Positions 1-11,448 are shown, numbered from the stretch's first letter. The stretch: 64,000 nucleotides of DNA from Natronocella acetinitrilica (GCF_024170285.1 NZ_JALJXV010000002.1:248001-312000); one strand, 5' to 3'. The notes: generated by a model from the letters alone, not told the origin. A program made the numbers and translations.

Positions 1-162
1 GAACGTCTTGCGCCCGGCACGTGCACGGCGCAACTGCCCGTAGAGATCGTCTGCATACCACTTGGCGAGGCGGTCCGGCTCGCGCTTGGCCAGGTTGCCA
101 CGCATGGGGAATTCGGTCTGGGGGAGATTCAATGTGTGCTTGTAGTCAGTCACGGGTTCCAT
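1..162 (-). CDS. ileS: Isoleucyl-tRNA synthetase, N-terminal fragment (runs off the window edge)
   Basis: Only the first 54 codons lie in the window. The translation contains [21 protein letters not shown] and [11 protein letters not shown], which matches the N-terminus of bacterial class I IleS, the cytoplasmic enzyme that charges tRNA-Ile. The ATG is at 162 and an AGG lies three bases upstream of it. The gene follows ribF on the same strand after 64 bases, the murJ-ribF-ileS order known from Pseudomonas. The catalytic HIGH and KMSKS motifs fall outside the window, so nothing can be said about them. Confidence 0.93.
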   Translation of the reverse strand, partial: MEPVTDYKHTLNLPQTEFPMRGNLAKREPDRLAKWYADDLYGQLRRARAGRKTF

Positions 163-226
163 CTACCTGATCGGGTACGCACGAACGGCCACGAGGTGAC
201 GCCTCGCCAGCAAACCATACAGCTTA

Positions 227-1189
227 TCAGAAGTCGCTGATTACCGAGTGCCCGGCGGTCTGTTGCCGGGCTGCCAACCAGGCGCGTGAGTTTTCCACAT
301 CCCGGGCGATCTGCTGTTTCAGGGCGTTGAGGTCCGGATAGTGTTCCTGGCCGCGAAGCCAGTGCCGGAGGGCAACCTGTAGGTGCAGCCCGTAGAGGTT
401 ACCGCTCCAGTCCAGCAGATAGACTTCCAGTAACGGCCTGGTGCCATTCACCGTGGGCCGGGTACCCAGGCTTGCAACACCCGGCCGGATCTCACCATCG
501 GGCAGTCGCACATCCACCACCACGATACCCTCCATCGCAGGTCGCCTGGGCAGCGCGATGTTGGCCGTTGGGAAACCCAGATCACGGCCGATGCGATCGC
601 CGTTGATCACGCGACCGGACAGCACATAGGGCCTGCCGAGAAGCCGTTCCGCCACGGCCAGATCACCCCGGGAAAGGGCCTCGCGGATGCGCGTGCTGCT
701 TACGCGACCGCCGGCGTCGTCCACCGTGGGGGTGTCCTCGACGCTGAATCCACTGACAGCCCCGGCCTGGGCCAGTACCTGAAAATCGCCGCAACGGCCA
801 CGGCCAAAACGGAAATCATCGCCAACAATCAGATGACGGATACCCAGCCCGTCCACCAACACCCTGCCGATGAAGGCTTCTGCATCCAGTGACGCCAGTT
901 TACGGTTGAAGGGCAGGCACAAAAGCTGATCACAACCCAGTCGGGCCAAGATCGCTACCTTGTCCCGCAGGGGTGTGAGCCGCCCTGGCGCCTCTTCGGG
1001 ACTGAAAAACTCCCGCGGATGAGGCTCGAAACTGATCACCGTGGACGGCCCACCGAATTCTGCCGCCCGATCCCGCAGCCGCTGAAGCATCGCCTGGTGG
1101 CCACGGTGCACGCCATCGAAGTTGCCGATGGTGGCAACCCCGCCCCGCGCACTGGGACGAATGTTATGCAGGCCGCGTATCAATCGCAT
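227..1189 (-). CDS. ribF: Bifunctional riboflavin kinase / FAD synthetase RibF
   Basis: The protein phosphorylates riboflavin to FMN and adenylates FMN to FAD in the cytoplasm. The N-terminal half is a nucleotidyltransferase domain with GNFDGVHRGH (the HxGH-type site) and STRIREAL. The C-terminal half is the riboflavin kinase domain with GRDLGFPTANI, containing the conserved PTAN, and LEVYLLD. Its 320 residues are near the usual length of about 310. An in-frame TTG at 1213 would add eight residues and overlap the murJ stop. I prefer the ATG at 1189 because family members begin just before LIRGLHN and AGGAAGGA lies upstream. It is probably cotranscribed with murJ. Confidence 0.95.
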   Translation of the reverse strand: MRLIRGLHNIRPSARGGVATIGNFDGVHRGHQAMLQRLRDRAAEFGGPSTVISFEPHPREFFSPEEAPGRLTPLRDKVAILARLGCDQLLCLPFNRKLASLDAEAFIGRVLVDGLGIRHLIVGDDFRFGRGRCGDFQVLAQAGAVSGFSVEDTPTVDDAGGRVSSTRIREALSRGDLAVAERLLGRPYVLSGRVINGDRIGRDLGFPTANIALPRRPAMEGIVVVDVRLPDGEIRPGVASLGTRPTVNGTRPLLEVYLLDWSGNLYGLHLQVALRHWLRGQEHYPDLNALKQQIARDVENSRAWLAARQQTAGHSVISDF

Positions 1190-1209
1190 GTGTGATGTGC
1201 GTTCCTTCC

Positions 1210-2784
1210 TCAACGAGTAGCCGGATTATCGGCATCCCCACCACGCTCCCGCAAGGCCGCGGGCCGCAGGCCGAGCAACCACAGCATGGCGACATAGATC
1301 AGACCGGCAAGGCCAAGCCAGAAGCCGAGGGCAAGCAGACGCTCGGCAAGGCCGCGTTGCAGCCAGAGATCCAGATCGCCAGCGAAGAGCCAGAGCACGG
1401 CGGCCATGGTGATGGTGGCAAGCAACACTTGCAGCAACAATCGCCGCCAGCCATCCAGTGGCTGATAGACGCCGGAGCGGCGCAGGCCCGTATAGAGCAG
1501 GCTGGCGTTCACCGTGGCAGCAAGGCCGGTTGCCAGGGCAAGCCCGGCGTGGCCGATCTCGGTATGCCGCAGGCTCAGGACGACGCTGACGCTGAGAACC
1601 ATGTTGAAAAGCATGCTGACAGCGGCAAACTTGACCGGGCTGACCATGTCCTGCCGGGAAAAGTATCCAGGCGCCAGCACCTTCACCATCATGAAGCCGA
1701 GCAGCCCGATAGAGTAAGCAACCAGGCTGAGTGAAGCCGCCCGTGCATCGCTGTCGCTGAACTCACCGTAATGAAACAGCGTGGCCAGAATGGGGCCCGC
1801 CATTACCGCAAGGCCCGCCGCGGCTGGCAGGGCAATCAGCAGCCCCCAGCGCAGAGCCCAGTCCAGGGTACGGGAGAAACGTGCCGGCGCCGCCTGGGCG
1901 TGCTCGGCGGAGAGTTTCGGCAGAATCACGGTACCCAGCGCCACGCCGAAAATACCCAGCGGGAACTCCACGAGCCGGTCGGAGTAGTAAAGCCAGCTAA
2001 TGGAGCCGGTAATCAGGAACGACGCCAGGATGGTGTCCATCAGCAGGTTGATCTGCGCGACCGACGAGCCAAAGATCGCCGGCAGCATCAGCTTGAGAAT
2101 GCGCCGCACGCCGGAATCCCGCCAACCCCAACGGGGCCAGGTCAGCATCCCTACCTTGTGTAGAAACGGGAGCATCAGCAGCAACTGCAGGATGCCGGCA
2201 ATGAACACACCCACTGCGAGCGCGCGGATCGGCTGATCGAACAGCGGTGCCCACCACCAGGCACTGGCAATCAGCGTGAGGTTAAGCAGCACCGGCGCAA
2301 AGGCCGGTGGGCCGAATCGGCCATAGGTATTGAGCACGCCCTGGGCGCAGGCCACCAGTGAGATGAACAGCAAGTAGGGAAAGGTGATTCGGAGCATGTC
2401 CGCAGTGAGGGCAAGTTGTTCGGGATCGCCGCGGAAACCGGGCGCGAACAGGCTCACCAGCCACTCCGCCCCGAGTATGGCAACTATGGTGAGCACGAGC
2501 AGGATGACCAGCAACGTGCCGGACGCGCGCGACACCAGGGCGCGAACGCTGCTCTCGTCACGCTGGCTGCGGTATTCCGACAGCACCGGAACGAACGACT
2601 GGGAAAATGCCCCCTCAGCGAACAAACGCCGCATGAAATTGGGAATCTTGAAGGCGACAAAAAACGCGTCGGTGGCAGCGCTGGAGCCGAACACACCGGC
2701 AATGACAACGTCCCGGGCGAGACCCAGCACACGGGAGACCATGGTCAGCGAGCCGAAAACCGCGGTGGAGCGCAGCAAACTCAT
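1210..2784 (-). CDS. murJ: Lipid II flippase MurJ (MviN)
   Basis: This is an inner-membrane MOP-superfamily flippase that moves lipid II to the periplasmic face for peptidoglycan synthesis. Its 524 residues form about 14 hydrophobic segments. Family signatures include the N-terminal VSRVLGLARDVVIAGVFG, TDAFFVAFKIPNFMRRLFAEGAF, containing the conserved Asp and Arg of the central cavity, and DRLVEFPLGIFGVALGT. The gene lies immediately upstream of ribF and ileS, the conserved order in Pseudomonas-like genomes, and is divergent from rpsT. The ATG at 2784 has only a weak ribosome-binding site (AAGG). Confidence 0.96.
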   Translation of the reverse strand: MSLLRSTAVFGSLTMVSRVLGLARDVVIAGVFGSSAATDAFFVAFKIPNFMRRLFAEGAFSQSFVPVLSEYRSQRDESSVRALVSRASGTLLVILLVLTIVAILGAEWLVSLFAPGFRGDPEQLALTADMLRITFPYLLFISLVACAQGVLNTYGRFGPPAFAPVLLNLTLIASAWWWAPLFDQPIRALAVGVFIAGILQLLLMLPFLHKVGMLTWPRWGWRDSGVRRILKLMLPAIFGSSVAQINLLMDTILASFLITGSISWLYYSDRLVEFPLGIFGVALGTVILPKLSAEHAQAAPARFSRTLDWALRWGLLIALPAAAGLAVMAGPILATLFHYGEFSDSDARAASLSLVAYSIGLLGFMMVKVLAPGYFSRQDMVSPVKFAAVSMLFNMVLSVSVVLSLRHTEIGHAGLALATGLAATVNASLLYTGLRRSGVYQPLDGWRRLLLQVLLATITMAAVLWLFAGDLDLWLQRGLAERLLALGFWLGLAGLIYVAMLWLLGLRPAALRERGGDADNPATR

Positions 2785-2796
2785 GCCGCTGACGCC

Positions 2797-2825
2797 TTGA
2801 CAGCCACTCGCGAAATCAGCATATT
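2797..2825 (+). promoter_or_regulatory. Sigma70-type promoter for rpsT
   Basis: A perfect TTGACA at 2797-2802 is followed after 17 bases by CATATT at 2820-2825, which matches four of six -10 consensus bases. Transcription would begin near 2832, about 40 bases before the rpsT start. The -35 lies just upstream of the divergent murJ start. Confidence 0.6.
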
Positions 2826-2870
2826 ACCGACCCTTTCCGGTTTCCCAGACATTTTGGCAGGAGTCGAGTC

Positions 2871-3131
2871 TTGGCTAATTCCCCTTCCGCGAGAAAGCGC
2901 GCACGACAGGCTGAAAATCGTCGTCAGCACAACAAGGGGCGCCGCTCTCTGCTGCGCACGCAGATCAAGAAGGTCGTCAATGCGCTGAAGGCCGGCGATA
3001 AGCAGGGCGCGCAGGAGGCATACCAGGCGGCTGTTCCGGTGATCGACCGGATGGCAACCAAGGGCCTGATCCACAAGAACAAGGCTGCGCGGCACAAGAG
3101 CCGGTTGAACGCCCAGATCAACGCGTTGTAA
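2871..3131 (+). CDS. rpsT: 30S ribosomal protein S20
   Basis: This is an 86-residue, lysine- and arginine-rich protein beginning [15 protein letters not shown], typical of S20, which binds the 5' domain of 16S rRNA in the small subunit. The start codon is TTG at 2871 with a good GGAG seven bases upstream; no ATG or GTG fits. E. coli rpsT also starts with UUG, a feature linked there to weak initiation and autogenous control, so the rare start appears conserved. The gene stands alone between murJ (divergent) and proB (convergent), with its own promoter and terminator. Confidence 0.97.
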   Translation: MANSPSARKRARQAENRRQHNKGRRSLLRTQIKKVVNALKAGDKQGAQEAYQAAVPVIDRMATKGLIHKNKAARHKSRLNAQINAL

Positions 3132-3149
3132 CGCAACAGCGCAAAGCAG

Positions 3150-3184
3150 AAGGCCGTCCGCTCGATCAGGGCCGACGGCCTTTT
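3150..3184 (+). terminator. Rho-independent terminator of rpsT
   Basis: AAGGCCGTC at 3150-3158 pairs with GACGGCCTT at 3174-3182 around a 15-base loop and runs into TTTT. It lies 18 bases after the rpsT stop and separates this gene from convergent proB. Confidence 0.8.
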
Positions 3185-3199
3185 GTCGTGGGCGCAATT

Positions 3200-5507
<2,308 letters not shown>

Positions 5508-5765
5508 TTAGTTGGCGCGGACGCTCACGAATTTGCGATGCCGTGGGCCCTTGCGCTCGAAGACAACCTTGCCTTCAACCGTCGCAAAAATGGTGTGATC
5601 CCGGCCGAGCCCAGTGCCCTCACCAGAATGGAAATGGGTGCCGCGCTGGCGAACCAGAATATTGCCTGGAACCACGTCCTGACCACCGAAACGCTTCACA
5701 CCGAGCCGTTTTGACTCGGAATCGCGACCATTACGCGTGCTGCCGCCTGCCTTCTTGTGAGCCAT
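5508..5765 (-). CDS. rpmA: 50S ribosomal protein L27
   Basis: This 85-residue protein begins [20 protein letters not shown], the conserved N-terminal tail that reaches the peptidyl transferase centre, and carries [13 protein letters not shown] and GRDHTIFA. It lies 18 bases downstream of rplU in the universal rplU-rpmA pair and is followed by a strong terminator. Confidence 0.98.
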   Translation of the reverse strand: MAHKKAGGSTRNGRDSESKRLGVKRFGGQDVVPGNILVRQRGTHFHSGEGTGLGRDHTIFATVEGKVVFERKGPRHRKFVSVRAN

Positions 5766-5783
5766 GGTTTCTTACTCCCTTGC

Positions 5784-6098
5784 TCAGCCGGCCTTGATGC
5801 CGGTGATCTTGACTTCAGTGTAGGGCTGACGATGCCCCTGGGTGCGCCGGTAGTTCTGACGGCGCTTGAACTTGATGATCTCGACCTTGCGGCCCTTGCC
5901 GGTACCGAGCACCTCGGCAGAAACACTGCCGGACGCGACCGTGGGCGCACCGATCTGCACATTGTCGCCATCGGAAACCATCAGCACCTGATCGAATTCG
6001 ATCGAAGCTCCAGTCTCGGCATTGAGCTTCTCGATCCTGAGTACATCACCTTCGGAGACACGGTACTGCTTGCCCCCGGTTTTGATCACGGCATACAT
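5784..6098 (-). CDS. rplU: 50S ribosomal protein L21
   Basis: This 104-residue protein begins [18 protein letters not shown] and contains KIIKFKRR-like [20 protein letters not shown], the L21 signature that contacts 23S rRNA. The frame extends upstream to 6179, but the family start is the ATG at 6098, with GGAG 11 bases upstream. A consensus promoter lies at 6151-6179, so the extension would be untranslated or untranscribed. Confidence 0.97.
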   Translation of the reverse strand: MYAVIKTGGKQYRVSEGDVLRIEKLNAETGASIEFDQVLMVSDGDNVQIGAPTVASGSVSAEVLGTGKGRKVEIIKFKRRQNYRRTQGHRQPYTEVKITGIKAG

Positions 6099-6150
6099 GT
6101 TTGGCTTATCTCCGACGAGGATTCTGGCGAACCAGTCATAAAGGCGCGGA

Positions 6151-6179
6151 ATGATAGCTGTTGGCGGCCATCGGGTCAA
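6151..6179 (-). promoter_or_regulatory. Sigma70 promoter of rplU-rpmA
   Basis: On the minus strand TTGACC (6174-6179) is followed after exactly 17 bases by TATCAT (6151-6156), each matching five of six consensus bases. Transcription would start near 6144, giving a leader of about 45 bases before rplU. Confidence 0.75.
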
Positions 6180-6200
6180 ACATGCAGACGGCCCGAGAGC

Positions 6201-6230
6201 CCGACGCAGAGCAGGCGATCAGCGTATACT
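6201..6230 (+). promoter_or_regulatory. Candidate promoter of ispB
   Basis: TATACT at 6225-6230 is a good -10 hexamer. The best -35 at 18-base spacing is CCGACG (6201-6206), which matches only three bases. It is divergent from the rplU promoter and about 110 bases upstream of ispB. Confidence 0.35.
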
Positions 6231-6342
6231 TGCTGCGCCGCCGGGCTGCTTGACAGACCCCGGAACGCCTCATAGTGTGGCGCCGGACCCCTCGCGCAGG
6301 CGGGGAGCGTCGCCCACGCCACTGGTACCACCGGTTCAGGTC

Positions 6343-7311
6343 ATGACCATAGACGAGATTCGGGCGCTGGTCGCCGACGACATGCAGGCAGTAGACCAGT
6401 TGATCGCCGATCGACTCCGCTCGGACGTGGTGCTGATCAACCAGTTGGGCGCCTATATCGTCAACAGCGGCGGCAAGCGCCTGCGACCCATCCTCGTGCT
6501 GCTGGCCGCCCGGGCTTGTGGCTACCAGGGTCGGGAACACCAACAGCTCGCCGCCGTGGTGGAATTCATTCACACCGCGACCCTGCTGCACGACGATGTG
6601 GTGGACGGCTCTGAACTGCGCCGCGGCCGGGAAACCGCCAACCAGCTCTGGGGCAACGAGGCCAGCGTGCTGGTGGGCGATTTTCTCTACTCCCGCGCCT
6701 TCGAGATGATGGTAGAAGTGGGCTCGATGGACGTGATGGCGGTGATGGCCCGCACCACAAACACCATCGCCGAAGGCGAAGTCATGCAGCTGCTCAACGT
6801 GAACGACCCGGACACCACCGAAGAGCGCTACATGCACGTTATCTACTGCAAGACGGCAATGCTGTTCGAGGCAGCATCACGTCTAGGCGCAATCCTCGCC
6901 GGGCTGGGCGAGGATGCCCAGCAGGCGCTTGGCACTTATGGTCGTCAGCTCGGCACCGCTTTCCAGCTTGTGGATGACGCGCTGGATTACGCCGGCGACA
7001 CCTCCGCCATTGGCAAGAACGTGGGCGATGACCTGGCTGAAGGCAAGCCCACCATGCCCCTGATCTATGCCATGCGTGAAGGCACCCCCGCCCAGGCGCA
7101 ACTCATCCGCACAGCCATCGAGGAAGGCGGCCGCGCCCACATCGACGAGATCATGGACGCTATTGAAAAGACCGGGGCCATAAAATATACTCGCGCCCTC
7201 GCTCAGCAGGCCGCTTCCGACGCCGTTTCCAGCCTGGAAACGTTGCCGGAATCGCCTTTCCGCCAAGCCATGGAAAACATGGCGCGGTTCAGTGTCGAGC
7301 GGGTGTATTGA
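6343..7311 (+). CDS. ispB: Octaprenyl (long-chain polyprenyl) diphosphate synthase IspB
   Basis: This trans-isoprenyl diphosphate synthase makes the C40 or similar side chain of ubiquinone and menaquinone. The chosen 322-residue protein begins MTIDEIRALVADDM, matching the family; the frame is open upstream to 6151 but that part has no similarity. The first aspartate-rich motif is LLHDDVVDGSELRRG and the second is QLVDDALDYAG, both with all metal-binding aspartates. GGKRLRP is also present. It is divergent from rplU-rpmA, as in other gammaproteobacteria, and a tRNA gene follows 10 bases after the stop. Chain length cannot be read from the sequence; eight or nine isoprene units are likely. Confidence 0.95.
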   Translation: MTIDEIRALVADDMQAVDQLIADRLRSDVVLINQLGAYIVNSGGKRLRPILVLLAARACGYQGREHQQLAAVVEFIHTATLLHDDVVDGSELRRGRETANQLWGNEASVLVGDFLYSRAFEMMVEVGSMDVMAVMARTTNTIAEGEVMQLLNVNDPDTTEERYMHVIYCKTAMLFEAASRLGAILAGLGEDAQQALGTYGRQLGTAFQLVDDALDYAGDTSAIGKNVGDDLAEGKPTMPLIYAMREGTPAQAQLIRTAIEEGGRAHIDEIMDAIEKTGAIKYTRALAQQAASDAVSSLETLPESPFRQAMENMARFSVERVY

Positions 7312-7321
7312 AGAGGCACGT

Positions 7322-7399
<78 letters not shown>

Positions 7400-7449
7400 T
7401 TGAACAAGCGAGCCAGGCTCCCGACCGGCTCGCATCCGCACCAGCCAAT

Positions 7450-7881
7450 TCAAACCTGCATCAGCGATACGTGCGCGGCGACAATGCGCCAACCCTCCTG
7501 CGTCCGCACCCAACTCTGGCTCTGACGTCCCGTTTGGCTAACGCCTTCTCGAGTGAATTCGGTGGATGCGGTGCCGAAATCAGGACCAAAAGTCGTGATT
7601 ACCGTATGTTGAAGCGTCCGATCCAGGCCTTTCGACGGTCGCGCGGCGCGAAACGCGGCGATGGCATCGAAACCGTACAGGTTTTCACCCTGGCCATAGC
7701 GGACGGTGCGTTCACTGTTCCAGAACAGCTCGTCCAACACGGCCACGTCGTTACCCACCAGGGCTTTCTCATAGCGTTCAAAGGCAGCCGTCAACTCGGC
7801 CAGGGTTTGGGGGTTGTTGATTTCCAAGATCGTCAGTTCCCTGTTGTCGTGGCGCCGCGGTACAGGCCGGGCGCGTGTCAT
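7450..7881 (-). CDS. AtzH/HpxZ-like NTF2-fold protein (DUF3225)
   Basis: This small 143-residue protein has the NTF2/SnoaL-like pattern of the AtzH and HpxZ group: [48 protein letters not shown] and [24 protein letters not shown]. In known loci AtzH-like proteins assist amidases in s-triazine or urea-derivative breakdown and HpxZ accompanies oxalurate catabolism; no amidase is adjacent here. The start ATG overlaps the TGA of the upstream VOC gene in an ATGA junction, which fixes the start and implies coupled translation. Function in this organism is unknown. Confidence 0.8.
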   Translation of the reverse strand: MTRARPVPRRHDNRELTILEINNPQTLAELTAAFERYEKALVGNDVAVLDELFWNSERTVRYGQGENLYGFDAIAAFRAARPSKGLDRTLQHTVITTFGPDFGTASTEFTREGVSQTGRQSQSWVRTQEGWRIVAAHVSLMQV

Positions 7882-8297
7882 TGCGCATCGTCGTCGTCTG
7901 GGCCAACCCAGAAATGCGGATTGTGTGCGACTTCCCAGAGGTGGCCATCCGGATCGGTGAAGTACCCACTATAGCCACCCCAGAACACCTTTTCGGGCTT
8001 TTTGACCAGCGCTGCACCGGCGTCGACAGCCTGCTGCACAACTGCATCAACTTCCGCTTCCGATGCCACGTTATGCGCGAGACTGAAGGCGTTGAAGCCA
8101 CTCCCTTCAGCCGAAACATGCGCATCGGCGGCCAACGATTCCCGTCCGAACAATCCAAGCCATGTGCCGTTTAGCGTGAAGAACGCAACCTCAGGCGGAG
8201 ATTCCATTCGAGGAAAGCCCAAGCCATTTTCGTAGAAGTCGATGGATTGCTCGAGATCGCGTACACCAAGTGTGATCATACTGATTCGCGGCTGCAT
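7878..8297 (-). CDS. VOC-superfamily (glyoxalase/bleomycin-resistance fold) protein
   Basis: The 139-residue protein carries the two beta-alpha-beta-beta-beta halves of the vicinal oxygen chelate fold: [25 protein letters not shown] near the N-terminus and [20 protein letters not shown] near the C-terminus. The C-terminal DPDGHLWE contains the typical metal-ligand glutamate. Such proteins are metal-dependent lyases, dioxygenases or binding proteins; the substrate cannot be deduced. The ATG at 8297 has AGAGGCAAGG upstream. It is the first gene of a two-gene unit with the AtzH-like gene. Confidence 0.85.
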   Translation of the reverse strand: MQPRISMITLGVRDLEQSIDFYENGLGFPRMESPPEVAFFTLNGTWLGLFGRESLAADAHVSAEGSGFNAFSLAHNVASEAEVDAVVQQAVDAGAALVKKPEKVFWGGYSGYFTDPDGHLWEVAHNPHFWVGPDDDDAQ

Positions 8298-8373
8298 GCC
8301 TTGCCTCTCATTTCAACGTTTCCAGCTGCCTGTTCACTTTACTCTTTGTCATGAGTCCATGGACTGGGGTCGT

Positions 8374-11300
8374 CTAGGCCGCCACCAGCCGTTTGGACAC
8401 ACGCAGGATCCGCGCTGGTATCTCATGCTTCACGCGCCAGACAAAACTGATGGGCCGACTGCCCTCATGACTTTGGTATTCCAACTCACCCAGATACGCA
8501 TAAGGCTGGGTATAGGCATGCCGCCGCGGCACATCCCGCACGAACAGCAACGGCCGGTAACCTTTCGCGGCATGATGGATATATCGCTGACCCGTTGGAG
8601 AGGCCTCGGATGTGGTGCTCTGGGATTGCCAGTGAAAACGCCGGGCGTCGATGGCGTAATCCACGTACATGGTCGTCGGGCTATAGTGCTTTTCCGATTT
8701 CTCCAGGGTTGTCAGGAAAAGATCCAGCCGCTTGTCGGGGAGGTGCTTTACACCCTCACGCATCGCCGCCCGCTCACTCCAGGTCCACACACCGGTCAGC
8801 GTCAGAATCTCATCCCGGGTGTAGTGGGCGTGCAACACGAGCGGCGTGTCGGCGCCCTCTCCCCCTGACCGGGAACGCCCCGCGCCTGGTTGATTTCGCA
8901 TCCAGGAAACCAGATCCCGAGCCTCCTGCAAAAGCGTTGGATTGCCTTGCAGTCGCCGCCAGGCAGCTATCGCAGTGTTACCGTCCGCTGGCGGACCAAG
9001 AATGGGTAGCAGGAGCGCCAGAACCAGACTGTCGGATCCGTGACCGTTCTGAAGCCAGTCCGACCAGCGCTCGAGGCGCACCGCGTCGTCCGCGTGCGCG
9101 ATCCTTCGGAGCCAGCCGGTCAAGAGCTTCTCATCCGGCTCATGGAACGGCTCGCGGCAACCTGCCCGCACAAGCAGACGAGACCAGCTTGCCCGACGAA
9201 GAACATCGTCTGGCTGCAAGCCGTAATGCTGCAGAAAAACGCCAAAACTGAGCGGCTTACCGGTATCAGCCTCGAAGTCTGCAATGTCCCGCACCAGTGC
9301 GGGTTGCCCGGCAAGTGCAGAGCGGCGGATGTTTTCAAGGATGCGCTGTTCCGCTTTTCGCTCCAGCGTGATGGCACAACCGGCGGGCAGGGACGGAAAT
9401 CGCTGATGGATTTCGCGCTTCAAGTCCTTCTGGGGCTCCATCATCAGGGCGCGCAAGCGCCGGTCGAAGCGAAATTTCTCGTGCATCTGGCCGACGAAAT
9501 CGAGCACGGTCAGATAGTCCTTGTCTTCCGTCAGTCGCAGCCCTCGCCCGAGTTGCTGGAGGAAGACGGTCAGGGATTCGGTGGGTCGCAGGAAAAGCAC
9601 GGTATCCACATCGGGAATGTCGACGCCCTCGTTGTAGAGGTCGACGACGAAGATGAAATTGATCTCCCGCCGCCTCAAGCGCTGCTGCATCTGCTCGCGC
9701 TCGGCCCTCGCTGTCTGGCCGGTGAGGTAGCCGCTTGGAATACCCGACTTGACGAAGAAGTCGCACATGAAGCGGGCGTGTTCGACGCTGACGCAAAATG
9801 CCAGCCCGCGAACGTCGCGCACTGACTGCAATCTCCGACGACACTGGTCGAGGATCAGGCGCGCCCGCACCTCATCACCTGTGACGAGCTTGTTCAGGTC
9901 ATCGGGGCGATAGCCGCCTCCCTGCCATCGTATACGGCGAAAATCCGCACTATCGGACAAGCCGTAGTAATGGAACGGCACGACCAGTCGACGGTTGATA
10001 GCGTCCGGCAGCCTGATCTCACAAACAACGCGATCATCGAAGTAGCGAAGAATATCCTCGCCATCGGCCCGCTCGGGGGTTGCCGTGAGGCCGAGCAGGA
10101 CGGATGGTCTGAGCCTGTCCAGCAGCCCTTGATAGGAACTGGCGGCCGAGCGGTGGGTTTCATCGATGACGATGTAGTCGAAATGATCCTGGGCGAACCT
10201 GCCAGCCCATTCCGACCCGTGGAGGGTCTGTATGGTTGCGAACAGGTAGTCAAGTTGCACCGGCCGCGACGTGGCGTCGAGCAGATCACCGAAATTCTGG
10301 TCCCGCAGGACGGCCCGAAAACTGTGCATGCTCTGCAGCAACAGCTCTCGACGGTGGGCAACAAACAGCAGCCGCGGATAGCGCCCACCATGCTCCCGCA
10401 CGACGCGTCGATAATCAAAGGCAGCGATCATGGTCTTGCCCGTGCCGGTGGCCGCGACCACAAGCTGCCGATGCGGTCCGCTCCCGTCTGTACGATCGGC
10501 GGCAAGCGCATCGAGAATCTCCTGCTGAAACTGGAAAGGACGCAACTCGAAAGCAGGGACGATCGGCTGCTGGCCTAGCGGCGCTCGCTGCGCGGCCAGC
10601 GCGTCGCGCAATTTAACGGCCTCGAACGGCTCGAATTCCGGATCGCCCCAATAACTCTCGAATGTACCGCGCACCTTGTCCCAGATCGCCGCATCGGCGT
10701 ATTGCGTTGCTTTCAAGGTCCATTCCAGCCCTTCGGTCAAGGCAGGACGCGACAGGTTGGCCGAGCCGACATAGGCGGTGCTGAAGCCTGACAGGCGTTC
10801 GAACAGGTAGGCCTTCGCATGCAAGCGTGTGCGGTGCGTGTCGTAGGACACCCGAACCTCGGTGTTTGGCAAGGTCGCCAGCGCCTCCACCGCGGCCAGA
10901 TCAGTCGCCCCCATATAGCTCGTTGTAAGTACGCGAAGGCGGGTTCCCGCGCGATTACAAAAGGCTTCAAGGGCGTCCCGAAGCAGACCGATGCCGCTCC
11001 ACTTGATGAAAGAGCAGAGAAAGTCCACGCGATCAGCTGTGGCAAGCTCAAGCTTCAATTGAGAGAGCAGGCTCGGATCTGCGCGGGTTCCGGTCAGCAG
11101 ACTCGAGGCCGATACAGGGGTGTCGGGTCGATCAGGGGCCCGCTCGCCGTCGAAGACGACGAGTAGCTGCTCGACATCCGCAGGGAGGGTCTTGATCCCG
11201 GCTCCAATCCCCGGATCGAACTCTTCCAGAACCGCAACAATCCTGTTCACCAGTTCGGTCTGGTGCCGCAGACGCTCCGTAGAAGGTTGCCGTCGCAAGA

Positions 11301-11448
11301 CGCCGGAGATCAGTTGCCGGAGATGTTCCGCCAGCAGCGCATGACTGTCTGCGGGATCAAGCGCCTCAGATCTGGCTGTGTCCGAGAGCGCCTTCAGTGC
11401 CATGGCTAGCTCTCGATCAATGATCCGCTCGTAGAGACCCTTGTGCAT
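8374..11448 (-). CDS. PLD-nuclease / superfamily 2 helicase / DUF3427 fusion protein
   Basis: This is a large 1,024-residue protein. A phospholipase-D-like domain lies at about 110-260, with RLHAKAYLF (H210 and K212 of HxK) and GSANLS. An SF2 helicase core follows: Walker A ATGTGKT about 333-339, motif II DETH at 429-432, TATPE about 455, and QQLGRGLR about 631-638 (motif VI arginines). The remaining 350 residues match the DUF3427 layout. Such proteins are presumed ATP-driven DNA translocases with a nuclease domain, scattered across bacteria by transfer and sometimes found near defence genes. The ATG at 11448 precedes the family-typical start KGLYERII; a GTG at 11460 is an alternative. It is monocistronic. 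Biological role is unproven. Confidence 0.85.
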   Translation of the reverse strand: MHKGLYERIIDRELAMALKALSDTARSEALDPADSHALLAEHLRQLISGVLRRQPSTERLRHQTELVNRIVAVLEEFDPGIGAGIKTLPADVEQLLVVFDGERAPDRPDTPVSASSLLTGTRADPSLLSQLKLELATADRVDFLCSFIKWSGIGLLRDALEAFCNRAGTRLRVLTTSYMGATDLAAVEALATLPNTEVRVSYDTHRTRLHAKAYLFERLSGFSTAYVGSANLSRPALTEGLEWTLKATQYADAAIWDKVRGTFESYWGDPEFEPFEAVKLRDALAAQRAPLGQQPIVPAFELRPFQFQQEILDALAADRTDGSGPHRQLVVAATGTGKTMIAAFDYRRVVREHGGRYPRLLFVAHRRELLLQSMHSFRAVLRDQNFGDLLDATSRPVQLDYLFATIQTLHGSEWAGRFAQDHFDYIVIDETHRSAASSYQGLLDRLRPSVLLGLTATPERADGEDILRYFDDRVVCEIRLPDAINRRLVVPFHYYGLSDSADFRRIRWQGGGYRPDDLNKLVTGDEVRARLILDQCRRRLQSVRDVRGLAFCVSVEHARFMCDFFVKSGIPSGYLTGQTARAEREQMQQRLRRREINFIFVVDLYNEGVDIPDVDTVLFLRPTESLTVFLQQLGRGLRLTEDKDYLTVLDFVGQMHEKFRFDRRLRALMMEPQKDLKREIHQRFPSLPAGCAITLERKAEQRILENIRRSALAGQPALVRDIADFEADTGKPLSFGVFLQHYGLQPDDVLRRASWSRLLVRAGCREPFHEPDEKLLTGWLRRIAHADDAVRLERWSDWLQNGHGSDSLVLALLLPILGPPADGNTAIAAWRRLQGNPTLLQEARDLVSWMRNQPGAGRSRSGGEGADTPLVLHAHYTRDEILTLTGVWTWSERAAMREGVKHLPDKRLDLFLTTLEKSEKHYSPTTMYVDYAIDARRFHWQSQSTTSEASPTGQRYIHHAAKGYRPLLFVRDVPRRHAYTQPYAYLGELEYQSHEGSRPISFVWRVKHEIPARILRVSKRLVAA

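Noticed and set aside
7408-7433. Hairpin GCGAGCC/GGCTCGC after tRNA-Pro as a terminator
   Set aside because: Seven-bp stem with a 12-base loop and no T-run. It may aid tRNA processing, but a terminator call is not justified.
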